From assembly GCA_965246935.1 (NCBI GenBank), contig CBDFGC010000037.1, positions 372,001 through 436,000 of the forward strand: a stretch of DNA of 64,000 nt, given 5' to 3'. The position numbers and the translations under genes are program-made. Source of the stretch: JAZKFT01 sp965246935 (GTDB taxonomy: Bacteria; Bacteroidota; Bacteroidia; Chitinophagales; Chitinophagaceae). Shown here piece by piece: positions 54,691-63,432 of this stretch. The first letter of the stretch is position 1. Each line of letters starts with the position of its first letter. Below the pieces are notes generated by a model. The model was not told where the DNA came from. It was given only the letters and a program-made list of their open reading frames with translations, and ran no database searches.

Positions 54691-55034
54691 CCGGAGGTGG
54701 GTAGATGATGGCAGGAATATTTGGTTAAAAGTCGTCGACCCTATCACACCCACCGTATGCCTATAGTTTTGCCACTCCACATAAAAACTGAGGTAAAAAT
54801 TCATCTGCCGATGTAGCTGGCTGTAAGCCTTTCGTTTTAAAAGGAGCATCGCTACTTTATCATAGATTTACCTGTGGAACAACGAAGTAACAATAGTTTA
54901 ATATTGTGGCTATCAGGCTCGGCTGCATTATAACTTAATATTGCTCGAATGGCTAATTCCGGTTTTTGAGGCTACAAACAGGAGCAACTGTTACCATTAG
55001 TTATATCAAACTGCACTGACTGCTACAACACAAA
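54691..55034. other. Gene-free stretch between divergent genes
   Basis: About 340 bp. Nothing recognisable apart from the presumed M16 promoter at its left edge; no strong hairpin. Confidence 0.35.
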
Positions 55035-55250
55035 ATGTTTACAAAACCGTACCTGCATTTAACCATCATTGCTGTTAGATTTTCTTTACTTACCCTTTTA
55101 TTAGTTGGGCCGTTCATTGTTTTCGGGCAACAGGATGATACTGATAGTACGATAGCCGGCAGTTATGAAGGTGAAGTTAATTACATGAAAAACTGGCTAT
55201 CGGCCAGAATGAAATGGATTGATGCCAATCTTCAGACCTTGCAAAACTGA
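55035..55250 (+). CDS. Small exported protein, possible remnant of a CotH-like protein
   Basis: 71 aa. A signal peptide (LLLVGPFIVFGQ) runs directly into a short acidic linker and the end VNYMKNWLSARMKWIDANL. That tail resembles the last helix of CotH-kinase-family secreted proteins. Either a real very small exported protein or the product of an internal deletion; I lean to a remnant. Confidence 0.45.
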   Translation: MFTKPYLHLTIIAVRFSLLTLLLVGPFIVFGQQDDTDSTIAGSYEGEVNYMKNWLSARMKWIDANLQTLQN

Positions 55251-55457
55251 GCATAAAATAGCAGAGCGTTGGTTTAAAGAAATATCGTTGTGTTCATTAA
55301 TTAGCCGTGGCGTTCCACAACTAACCATATTTTACGGTACCATTTCTGATAAAATAAAAGAACAAAGCAGTTGAACTTATATTGCGGCTGCCCGGCTTAG
55401 GCTGCAGCCGACAGACTGTAATACTTCTGGTGCGGGTGTAAACACATATAATCTTGC

Positions 55458-56324
55458 ATGACTGACATCTGTTGTATCGGCCATATTACGCTGGATAAAA
55501 TAATAACTATTGGCAGCGTACATTATTTACCAGGTGGTACGGCCTGGTATTTTTCTAATGCTATCAGCCGGTTACCGGTAAAGTACAAGCTGATAACATC
55601 GGTTGCAGATACTGAGAAACATTTTATAGAAACCCTTGAAAATATTGGGGTAGACGTACAATGCTTTCCAGGTAAGCATACACTTAATTTTATAAATAAC
55701 TATGCTGAAAAGCAGGATCACAGAACACAGCAAGTTTTACAACAAGCTGACCCGTTTACAGTGGACCAGGTTGTCAATATAAATACAAGCATTATTCACT
55801 TAGGGCCGCTGGTTGCGAACGATATATCCCCGGAATTAATACCATTGTTGGCAGCAACAACAAAAGTGTCACTGGATGTACAAGGCTATCTCCGGAAGGT
55901 GCGATATCAGGAAGTGATACCTATACAATGGGAAGGTGCAACAAATATTTTACCTTATGTACATTATCTTAAAGCAAATGAATATGAACTGGAAGTACTA
56001 ACCGGCTATACCGACATATATAAAGGCGCTAAAATGTTGGCGGAAGCTGGTGTAAAAGAGGTTATCATTACGTTGGGTAGCATGGGTTCTGTCATATTAT
56101 GTAAGGGTCAGTTTTATAAAATACCAGCTTACAAGCCTCTGGCTGTTGTAGATGCTACCGGTTGCGGAGATACATATATGGCCGGTTATCTATACAAAAG
56201 ATTAATGGGTGCAGGCATACAGGAAGCGGGCTCGTTTGGGGCAGCCATGGCTACGTTGAATATTAGCAAGTCAGGTGCTTTTGCGGGGTCAGAGGAAGAA
56301 ATTGAAGCTGTAATTAGGGCGTAA
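55458..56324 (+). CDS. PfkB-family carbohydrate/nucleoside kinase
   Basis: 288 aa. Opening CCIGHITLDKI with LPGGTAWYFSNAI (the sugar-binding GG motif). The ATP and catalytic part is VVDATGCGDTYMAGYL (231-245), where D238 is the catalytic base. Typical ribokinase fold. The substrate is not evident and the neighbours give no clue. Confidence 0.9.
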   Translation: MTDICCIGHITLDKIITIGSVHYLPGGTAWYFSNAISRLPVKYKLITSVADTEKHFIETLENIGVDVQCFPGKHTLNFINNYAEKQDHRTQQVLQQADPFTVDQVVNINTSIIHLGPLVANDISPELIPLLAATTKVSLDVQGYLRKVRYQEVIPIQWEGATNILPYVHYLKANEYELEVLTGYTDIYKGAKMLAEAGVKEVIITLGSMGSVILCKGQFYKIPAYKPLAVVDATGCGDTYMAGYLYKRLMGAGIQEAGSFGAAMATLNISKSGAFAGSEEEIEAVIRA

Positions 56325-56503
56325 ACAAGAAATCTAATTATAGAAAGATAGACATACTCATTTTCATTATAGTTAGTCTGCTACAAGCGTTTTTCTTTTG
56401 GAAACAAACAAATTTATTGAAGGCACTAATAAATCCTGATTTGTAACATCAAAGGTTCAGGATTCATGACAAGCATCTATTGAAATTTTGCAATTACAGT
56501 GAG

Positions 56504-57274
56504 CTACCTGATGAACGGCAATTTCTTTCTTACCTGCCGCAGCCATGCCCTGGCCATCAGTTCATGGCCGGCAGGCATCGGGTGTATACCATCCCATATC
56601 CAATATTCCGCAGGTGCTTTTGCTATCGCATCATTGAAAGCTTGTTGAAATTCAACATACACGGTATTGAATTCAACAGATAAACGTTTAACTACCTGCT
56701 TCCTTTTTTCAACTTCGGCAGTATACTGCTCCCATTTATCTTTTACCCTGCCTACCGGAAGAATAAAAGGCTCACAAAGCACGAATACTATATGTGGTAA
56801 TTGTTGTTTTGTTTGCTGAAGCAATGTTCTGTAATCCGTTTCATATTGACAGGCACTATAATTTGTGTTGCCATCAATAAACGCAGAAACATCATTAATG
56901 CCAATGAGTATGCTTAGCACATCCGGCTGTATATCCAGTGTATCATTTTGCCATCTAACAGCCAGGTCAGTTACTTTATTCCCACTGATACCTCTATTAA
57001 AAAAATGAAAATCTTTCTTTGGAAACTCATACCAAAGCTTGCTGGCAATAATATACTGATACCCATGGCCCATCACATGATTCCAGTCCTGGTTACGGGT
57101 TCTGTTGCCATCGGTTATAGAATCTCCCTGAAATAGAAAAACAGCACCTTCGCCTTTTTTACCGGCGCCTGCATCATCTTTTGCCTGCAACACAGAAGGA
57201 TTAATTGTTGCAATCGTTACGGCAGTAGCAATTTTTTTTATGAAGTCTCTGCGTTTATGTATTTTCTTATTCAT
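56504..57274 (-). CDS. SGNH/GDSL-family hydrolase
   Basis: 256 aa. Residues 6-30 (HKRRDFIKKIATAVTIAT) look like a Tat-type leader. The blocks of the fold are GDSITDG with nucleophile S52, NRGISGNKV (Gly oxyanion), GINDVS (Asn) and D228-x-x-H231 (WDGIHPMPAGH). Probably a periplasmic esterase or carbohydrate deacetylase. Complete active site. Confidence 0.9.
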   Translation of the reverse strand: MNKKIHKRRDFIKKIATAVTIATINPSVLQAKDDAGAGKKGEGAVFLFQGDSITDGNRTRNQDWNHVMGHGYQYIIASKLWYEFPKKDFHFFNRGISGNKVTDLAVRWQNDTLDIQPDVLSILIGINDVSAFIDGNTNYSACQYETDYRTLLQQTKQQLPHIVFVLCEPFILPVGRVKDKWEQYTAEVEKRKQVVKRLSVEFNTVYVEFQQAFNDAIAKAPAEYWIWDGIHPMPAGHELMARAWLRQVRKKLPFIR

Positions 57275-57591
57275 TGGTAGGAGTTCGTTGTTTCAGAATT
57301 TTTATTCATCCGGTAATACGAAACAAAGCAACAGGTATATTTTGTAATAAAGTATGTTACTGTAATCAGGTAGCAGAATCCTTTACACTTAATCATCTGA
57401 TACCACATTTTATAGTATCTGATCCGTTGGTAACGGTAATTTAGATGATTGAAAGATGTGTAAGACAAAATTGATTAGCAGCCTGTAGCAAAGCTGAGCT
57501 TATACATCTGTTGAATGAAAGCACTAAAAATATTGGTTCGGGAATAACAATCATTACGTTCCCTATCTTTCAAGCTGAAAACAACTTCTAT
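57275..57591. other. Gene-free stretch between divergent genes
   Basis: About 310 bp, AT-rich. No supported gene. The frame of the peptidase extends back to 57511, but this part lacks signal-peptide character. Confidence 0.35.
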
Positions 57592-59703
57592 ATGAAAAGG
57601 CTGTTAGTGTTATATATGACTTTGAACACCGGATTAGTAGCAATGGCACAACCTGCCTATCCCGAAACAAAAAAAGGATCCGTTGCCGATAATTATTTCG
57701 GCACCACCGTGGCTGATCCCTACCGCTGGCTGGAAGATGATAATAGCGCAGAAACGAAGGCCTGGGTTACAGCTCAGAATAAAGTAACCAGGGAATACCT
57801 GGATGCCATTCCCTTCCGGCAGAAAGTAAAAGACCGGTTAACGGAATTGTGGAATTTTGCCCGCTACGGTAATGCTTTTCAAAAAAACGGCTTCATCTAT
57901 TTTACCAAAAATGACGGACTGCAAAACCAGGCAGTGTATTACCGGCAACAGGGCCTGAATGGTAAGCCGGAAGTATTTATAGATCCTAATACCCTGAGCA
58001 AAGAAGGCACCGCCGCCGTTGATAACTTAAGCTTTAGTAAAAGTGGTAAGTACATGGCTTATACCATTAACAAAGCAGGTAGTGACTGGGCGGATGGCCT
58101 TGTTATGAACGCCACGACTAAACAACCATTAGCCGATAAACTGGAATGGTTGAAATTCACCGGCTTTTCCTGGAAAGGTGATGAGGGGTTTTACTATAGC
58201 CGTTACCCCGCTCCTACCGGTAAGGGCAGCGAACTTAGCAACCAGAATGAATTGCATACCGCGTACTATCACAAGTTGGGTACGCCACAGACGGCTGATG
58301 TGCTGATATACCAGGACAAAATGAACCCATTGCGGTACCATGGTGCAGGTGTAACGGAAGACCAGCAGTTCCTGATCCTTTTTATTTCGGCAGGCACCAC
58401 TGGTGTTGAACTACGGGCACGCCGCCTTAATGATGCAGCCACCGTTCCATTTAAAACCATTTTCAAAGGGTTTGAATACGAGGCCTCTTTTATTGATAAT
58501 CAGGATAGTAAACTGATTGTAAGTACCAATAAAAACGCCTCTAATTACCGGGTGGTGGCCATTGATTTTGCGAACCCCGCAGAAGCAGCCTGGCAAACGA
58601 TTATACCGGAGAAAAAAGAGGCCATCAGCAGTGTAAGCAGTGGCGGCGGAAAATTATTTGTGAACTATATGAAAGATGCCAGCACCCGGATTTATAGTTA
58701 TGATTACAATGGTAAGAACGAAAACAGTGTAGTACTACCGGGTATAGGAACAGCGGAAGGTTTCGGCGGTGAACGGAAAGACAGCTTACTATTTTACACC
58801 TTTACTTCTTTCACCTCCCCTGCCACCGTTTACAGCTATCATCCGGCTACAGGCAAAGCGGAGTTGTTCCAAAAATCGGATACGAAGTTTAACCTGGATG
58901 AGTACCAAACCGAACAGATATTTTTTAAAAGCAAAGATGGCCAGGAGGTACCAATTTTTTTAAGCTATAAAAAAGGATTACAAAAAAACGGCAACAATCC
59001 CGTATTGCTGTATGGTTATGGTGGTTTTAATATTCCGCTAACCCCTGCATTCAGTATCAGTTACCTGTATTTTATGGAGCAGGGTGGCATATATGCCAGC
59101 GTAAATCTGCGGGGTGGAAATGAGTATGGCGAAACCTGGCACAAAGCCGGAATGCTGCACAATAAGCAAACCGTTTTTGATGATATGATTGGCGCTGCCG
59201 AACATTTAATTGCAGAAAAATATACCGGTAAAGAAAAGCTGGCTATTCGTGGCGGCAGCAACGGTGGCTTGCTGGTGGGCGCCTGCATTACGCAACGGCC
59301 TGATTTATTTAAAGTAGCCATTCCGCAGGTTGGCGTAATGGATATGCTGCGGTTTCATAAGTTTACTATTGGCCACGGCTGGGTGGTAGAATATGGAAGC
59401 AGCGATTCCGCAGCCGATTTTAATTACCTGTACAAATACTCTCCTCTGCATAATATTAAACCTGGTATGACTTACCCGGCCACACTCATTACTACTGCCG
59501 ATCATGATGATCGGGTAGTACCTGCGCATAGTTTTAAATTTACCGCCACCATGCAGGCTGCCCAAGCCGGGATTAACCCGGTGCTCATTCGCATAGATAC
59601 CAATGCCGGTCATGGCGCCGGAAAGCCGACTGCTAAAGTGATTGATGAAGCTACCGACATCTGGAGCTTTGTAATGCAGGGGTTGGGAATGAAAGTTGAC
59701 TGA
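57592..59703 (+). CDS. Prolyl oligopeptidase (S9A)
   Basis: 703 aa from the ATG at 57592; signal peptide to VAMAQ (about residue 19). Seven-bladed propeller domain about 80-420 with start motif DPYRWLEDDNS. The alpha/beta hydrolase part carries GGSNGGLL (nucleophile Ser), DHDDRVVPAHS (Asp) and NAGHGAGKP (His). Cleaves short proline-containing peptides, here predicted in the periplasm. The longer start 27 codons before would hide the signal peptide. Confidence 0.94.
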   Translation: MKRLLVLYMTLNTGLVAMAQPAYPETKKGSVADNYFGTTVADPYRWLEDDNSAETKAWVTAQNKVTREYLDAIPFRQKVKDRLTELWNFARYGNAFQKNGFIYFTKNDGLQNQAVYYRQQGLNGKPEVFIDPNTLSKEGTAAVDNLSFSKSGKYMAYTINKAGSDWADGLVMNATTKQPLADKLEWLKFTGFSWKGDEGFYYSRYPAPTGKGSELSNQNELHTAYYHKLGTPQTADVLIYQDKMNPLRYHGAGVTEDQQFLILFISAGTTGVELRARRLNDAATVPFKTIFKGFEYEASFIDNQDSKLIVSTNKNASNYRVVAIDFANPAEAAWQTIIPEKKEAISSVSSGGGKLFVNYMKDASTRIYSYDYNGKNENSVVLPGIGTAEGFGGERKDSLLFYTFTSFTSPATVYSYHPATGKAELFQKSDTKFNLDEYQTEQIFFKSKDGQEVPIFLSYKKGLQKNGNNPVLLYGYGGFNIPLTPAFSISYLYFMEQGGIYASVNLRGGNEYGETWHKAGMLHNKQTVFDDMIGAAEHLIAEKYTGKEKLAIRGGSNGGLLVGACITQRPDLFKVAIPQVGVMDMLRFHKFTIGHGWVVEYGSSDSAADFNYLYKYSPLHNIKPGMTYPATLITTADHDDRVVPAHSFKFTATMQAAQAGINPVLIRIDTNAGHGAGKPTAKVIDEATDIWSFVMQGLGMKVD

Positions 59704-59736
59704 TATAATATATTTTAACCTATCAATCCGAATTAT

Positions 59737-59767
59737 AGTAACGGCCATCCTGAGGATGGCCGTTACT
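59737..59767 (+). terminator. Stem-loop after the prolyl oligopeptidase gene
   Basis: AGTAACGGCCATCC-TGA-GGATGGCCGTTACT, 14-bp perfect stem 33 nt past the stop; only a weak T run follows. Confidence 0.7.
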
Positions 59768-59994
59768 GTAATATTCAAGTTCAAATTGTTAACAATAGGA
59801 GCTTTCAGGTTACCTTCTGTCTCTAAATCGCATTAATGTGTAAATAATACACAAAGGCTATAAAATTATGTAAATCAATTTTTTAGTATTTAACGGTTGT
59901 TTGGCCCCGGCATTGCGCTGAGGTTTCGCTATATGAAATTTCAGGACCGGCAGTATTCATTTTTAAAAGAATTAGCTGCATAAAACAAACAACT

Positions 59995-60168
59995 ATGACA
60001 CAGAAATTAAATCCGGCATTTATCAAAAACAGCCTGATACAAAGCGTGGCGCAAAAGCTGTCTGCTCTAACAAAAATGTGGAAAGCATTTGCAAAGGAGA
60101 ACAAAGAAGCAATGGAAGAATATGCAAAAACAATTCCTCCACGATACTGGCGTCCTCACAACTATTAA
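59995..60168 (+). CDS. Very small basic protein (57 aa)
   Basis: Reads MTQKLNPAFIKNSLIQSVAQ, then a KLSALTKMWKAF helix and an aromatic/proline end (PRYWRPHNY). The composition is protein-like and one amphipathic helix is predicted. No family recognised. A second small gene and a strong terminator follow, so the two may be a small-protein transcript. Confidence 0.5.
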   Translation: MTQKLNPAFIKNSLIQSVAQKLSALTKMWKAFAKENKEAMEEYAKTIPPRYWRPHNY

Positions 60169-60308
60169 CCCTTTTGCGTCGAACGCTCATCCTCCATTTT
60201 CACTCATTGATCACACGCCTGCTTCATCAATCAAATGAAATAGGTACTACCGACCAACATTTTAAACAAGGCAGCTACTTACACAAGTGCTGCACAAAAA
60301 CAACAATT

Positions 60309-60455
60309 ATGAAATCAATTATTAAATCGCTTTTTTTCGATAGAAACTTAATGCGTTCCCTAAAAAAGCAAAAGCTGGACGAAAACTTCTTGCAAACTTA
60401 TTTACTGGATGGTAAAATTTCCCTGGAGGAATATTTATACCTCTGCAGGCAATAG
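60309..60455 (+). CDS. Very small protein (48 aa)
   Basis: From ATG 60309: MKSIIKSLFFDRNLMRSLKK, then an acidic helix (KISLEEYLYLCRQ). The frame can be extended back to 60078, but that part has no protein-like pattern and overlaps the preceding small gene. Ends 33 nt before a strong terminator. Confidence 0.5.
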   Translation: MKSIIKSLFFDRNLMRSLKKQKLDENFLQTYLLDGKISLEEYLYLCRQ

Positions 60456-60487
60456 CGAAGGCAATTTCAATAACAATTTTTAGAACA

Positions 60488-60524
60488 AAAAACCCCGTCC
60501 CGGCTAAGCCGGGACGGGGTTTTT
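60488..60524. terminator. Strong bidirectional terminator
   Basis: AAAAACCCCGTCCCGGC-TAA-GCCGGGACGGGGTTTTT, a 17-bp perfect stem with A/T tails, between a small gene and the convergent rpsP. Confidence 0.93.
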
Positions 60525-60543
60525 ATTTTTTGGTTAATCCATT

Positions 60544-61005
60544 TTAGGCTCCGGCTTGAGATTGTCCATTCGCATCCGTAGCAGGTGCTTCGTCAACTTT
60601 CTTAACTGGTGGTACATATCTTTTAGGTGCACGGGAGCGTTTGTGTTCTTCCTGGCGGCGGCGGGTATTTGCCTCATGCTCTTCATGCCAGCTTTGAAAC
60701 TTGGTCATTGCAGTAGCATCATCAAACAGGCCCAGCTTTACACCACGCAGCAAATGCTTCAGGTATAATACACCTTTAAAGCTAAGGATGCGGCGCACCG
60801 TATCGGTGGGTTGAGCGCCTTTGTGCAGCCAATCCAATGCTTTCTGGCGGTCGACCTGTATGGTAGCCGGAACAGTAAGGGGATTGTACGTACCAATCTT
60901 CTGGATAAATTTCCCATCTCTGGGAGCACGGCCGTCGGCAACTACGATAAAGTAGAAGGGACGTTTTTTTGAACCGTGACGTTGTAAACGGATCTTAACG
61001 GGCAT
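60544..61005 (-). CDS. rpsP: 30S ribosomal protein S16
   Basis: 153 aa from ATG 61005 (MPVKIRLQRHGSKKRPFYFI). Core S16 residues 1-85, with GRFIQKIG-type KFIQKIGTYNPL and DWLHKGAQPTDTVRRIL, then an extra basic/acidic tail to 153. It is longer than E. coli S16 (82 aa), as in other Bacteroidota. Follows ffh on the same strand; rimM and trmD are not adjacent. Confidence 0.96.
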   Translation of the reverse strand: MPVKIRLQRHGSKKRPFYFIVVADGRAPRDGKFIQKIGTYNPLTVPATIQVDRQKALDWLHKGAQPTDTVRRILSFKGVLYLKHLLRGVKLGLFDDATAMTKFQSWHEEHEANTRRRQEEHKRSRAPKRYVPPVKKVDEAPATDANGQSQAGA

Positions 61006-61093
61006 TGTAAATAGAAATTTAAATGCGGTGAATAAAAAGGGGTTCGCTGCAAAAATAAGCGAAACAGGCAAACGGCAATTTGTAAAATGTGAA

Positions 61094-61290
61094 AATTAGC
61101 TTAGTTGTCAGAAAACAGTCGTTAGTCAACAGTCCAGAATTTTATACTTCCAAAGCAAGTTTATTTCTCAACCTACTATTTCAGAAATGCAATTTTATTG
61201 ATTTGGTTTATAATAGTGATTATCTAAATCAACAGAACGTAGGTCTATCCTGTTGACAACTAACTTCTGACTGTCGACTGATGGCTAATT
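61094..61290. repeat. Inverted word repeats (GTCAACAGTC/GACTGTCGACTG type) between ffh and rpsP
   Basis: Left arm from 61094 (AATTAGC, GTCAGAAAACAGTCGTTAGTC then AACAGTCC) and right arm 61251-61290 (TGTTGACAAC, CTGACTGTCGACTGATG, GCTAATT) are imperfect inverses. The right arm reaches over the ffh stop codon. About 115 nt lie between. Confidence 0.72.
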
Positions 61291-62613
61291 CCTTCTTCCC
61301 ATCATTTTATTTCCCATACCCATCGGCAACTTATTCATCATTTTCATCATCTGCTTCATCTGCTCAAACTGTTTCATAAAAGCATTCAGTTCAGCCATGT
61401 CTTTACCGGCTCCCTTTGATATGCGGACTTTACGGCCGGGATTTATTAAATCGGGATTGGCACGTTCTTCAGGCGTCATGCTTTGTATCATGGCCTCAAT
61501 ACCTTTAAAGGCATCGTCCTTTATGTCCACATCTTTTAACTGGTTTCCAATGCCGGGTATCATACCCATCAGGTCTTTCAGGTTACCCATCTTTTTTATC
61601 TGTTGAATCTGCTGTAAAAAGTCCTCAAAATCAAACTGGTTTTTGCGGATTTTCTTTTCCAGTTTTTTGGCTGCTTCTTCATCAAACTGATCCTGGGCAC
61701 GCTCTACGAGGCTTACAATATCGCCCATGCCTAAAATACGCTGTGCCATCCGCTCCGGGTAAAACACATCCAGCGTATCCATTTTTTCGCCTTGGCTTAC
61801 AAACTTGATGGGCTTGGTGACAGTACTCTTAATAGAAATAGCCGCACCGCCACGGGTATCGCCATCCAGTTTCGTAAGCACCACGCCGGTAAAATCGAGC
61901 CGGTCGTTAAAGGTTTTAGCAGTATTTACCGCATCCTGGCCGGTCATGCTATCCACCACAAACAATATTTCCTGCGGATTTACGGCGGCTTTAATGTTCG
62001 CTACCTCGTTCATCATGGCTTCGTCGATAGCCAGGCGACCGGCGGTGTCAATAATGATAACGTTCTTGTTTTTTGACTTTGCTTCCCGTATGGCATTCTG
62101 CACAATCGATACTGCATCTTTGTTATCCGGCTCGCTGAAAACCTCTACATTAATCTGTTCGCCCAATACCCGTAACTGTTCAATGGCTGCAGGCCGGTAA
62201 ATATCAGCGGCTACCAGCAACGGGCTTTTGCCTTTTTTGGTTTTCAGATAATTGGCTAACTTACCGCTAAAAGTAGTTTTACCACTACCCTGCAGACCGG
62301 CAATTAAAATAATAGTCGGATTGCCATTAATGCTCAGTTCACTTGCTTCTCCTCCCATTAATGCGGCCAGTTCGTCTTTTACGATTTTTACCATCAACTG
62401 GCCGGGGCTTACCGCATTAATCACCTTTTCACCGGTGGCTTTATCTTTCACCCGGTCGGTAAAATCTTTGGCTATCTTATAGTTCACATCGGCATCCACT
62501 AATGCACGCCGAATATCTTTTACGGTATTGGCAACATTTAGCTCATTAATCCGGCTCTGGCCTTTCAGGCTTTTAAAGGCGGTTTCCAGCTTTTCACTTA
62601 AACTTTCAAACAT
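61285..62613 (-). CDS. ffh: Signal recognition particle protein Ffh
   Basis: 442 aa SRP54 GTPase. N domain 1-85, G domain with GLQGSGKTTFSGKLA (about 107-121), DTAGR (189-193) and TKLDGDTRGG (about 246-255). The M domain ends in a Met-rich, basic tail (QMKQMMKMMNKLPMGMGNKMM). All G motifs intact. Targets membrane proteins together with FtsY; YidC is encoded 13 kb away. Confidence 0.97.
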   Translation of the reverse strand: MFESLSEKLETAFKSLKGQSRINELNVANTVKDIRRALVDADVNYKIAKDFTDRVKDKATGEKVINAVSPGQLMVKIVKDELAALMGGEASELSINGNPTIILIAGLQGSGKTTFSGKLANYLKTKKGKSPLLVAADIYRPAAIEQLRVLGEQINVEVFSEPDNKDAVSIVQNAIREAKSKNKNVIIIDTAGRLAIDEAMMNEVANIKAAVNPQEILFVVDSMTGQDAVNTAKTFNDRLDFTGVVLTKLDGDTRGGAAISIKSTVTKPIKFVSQGEKMDTLDVFYPERMAQRILGMGDIVSLVERAQDQFDEEAAKKLEKKIRKNQFDFEDFLQQIQQIKKMGNLKDLMGMIPGIGNQLKDVDIKDDAFKGIEAMIQSMTPEERANPDLINPGRKVRISKGAGKDMAELNAFMKQFEQMKQMMKMMNKLPMGMGNKMMGRRN

Positions 62614-62682
62614 GGTATCATTCTTCTTTTTAAAGGGTGCAAAAATCAGTGATTTGGAGGATATGGAAAAAAGAAAGCGGGC

Positions 62683-62713
62683 TTTACCTTTTAGGCAAGA
62701 TTGATTAGATTTG
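62683..62713 (+). promoter_or_regulatory. Candidate promoter of the DUF6934 pair
   Basis: TTTA (62683-62686, 3 of 4 to TTTG), 19 nt, TAGATTTG (62706-62713, matches TAnnTTTG), 19 nt before the ATG of the first gene. Confidence 0.6.
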
Positions 62714-62732
62714 CAATAGAAAATAACAGGTT

Positions 62733-62939
62733 ATGGAAAAGAAAATGGAAATTAAAGATTTGAAAGCCGAACAGGAAAGATTAAGGGGCATTTTCAGAAA
62801 TATGCTCAATAGAAAAAGAGAAGAGCAGCGAACTGCAGAAGAAAGATTTGAAAACGACCCGCTACTAAAGGAAGCTTTTGAACAATTAAGTAAAGAAAAT
62901 GCAGAACGAGGAACCCCCTTCATCAGGATACAACTTTAG
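62733..62939 (+). CDS. Small charged protein upstream of and overlapping the DUF6934 gene
   Basis: 68 aa, almost entirely charged helix (MEIKDLKAEQERLRGIF then RKREEQRTAEERFENDP), no signal peptide. Overlaps the next gene by 41 nt in another frame. Small helix-only partners ahead of DUF6934 genes suggest a two-gene unit of toxin-antitoxin type, but this is inference. Confidence 0.65.
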   Translation: MEKKMEIKDLKAEQERLRGIFRNMLNRKREEQRTAEERFENDPLLKEAFEQLSKENAERGTPFIRIQL

Positions 62940-63414
62940 ATTCGCTGGTGGTGATGAGAACAGTTATGTATTTGACACAAATTACGGAGTAAAATATGAA
63001 ATTAAGTTCAGGCCTACCTTCTACATATTTGAAGAAGAGCTCATGTTGAAGGAACTCACCTTTGAATTAATAATAGATGTTGCAAATAAGATAGAAGTAA
63101 CGCCTCCTTTGGATAGCTTCACCGGGCTTACTATTTCTGCTATCATTAATCACTTTTATCAACGCAGTTCTCTTATAACTACCATTTTTATTTGCGATGA
63201 TGCTGACAAAAGAGAGGCAGCCCGTCATCGAAGGTTTGGCAGATGGTTTACTGCTTACAACAAAGATAAATTTACCAAATTTGATTTTGAATGGACAGAC
63301 CAAAGCACCAACAAAATTTATATATCTGTAATTATTACGAATACAAATCCTTTTGCCGAAACCATTAAAGAAAGATTTGAACTGCTTGCCCTTGATTTCC
63401 GGCAGGATAAATAG
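62899..63414 (+). CDS. DUF6934-family protein
   Basis: 171 aa. The opening after the first 12 residues reads FRFAGGDENSYVFDTNYGVK, then a beta-rich middle (YEIKFRPTFYIFEEELM) and a C-terminal part with RRFGRWFTAYNKD. This fits the Bacteroidota-restricted DUF6934 group, of unknown function. Overlaps its upstream partner; glnS starts 18 nt after its stop. Confidence 0.7.
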   Translation: MQNEEPPSSGYNFRFAGGDENSYVFDTNYGVKYEIKFRPTFYIFEEELMLKELTFELIIDVANKIEVTPPLDSFTGLTISAIINHFYQRSSLITTIFICDDADKREAARHRRFGRWFTAYNKDKFTKFDFEWTDQSTNKIYISVIITNTNPFAETIKERFELLALDFRQDK

Positions 63415-63432
63415 CACATTTCAGAACCGATT

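Noticed and set aside
60078..60308. Upstream extension of the 48-aa protein
   Set aside because: Overlaps the 57-aa frame and reads Ser/Leu/Arg-rich sequence without domain character; ATG 60309 is preferred.
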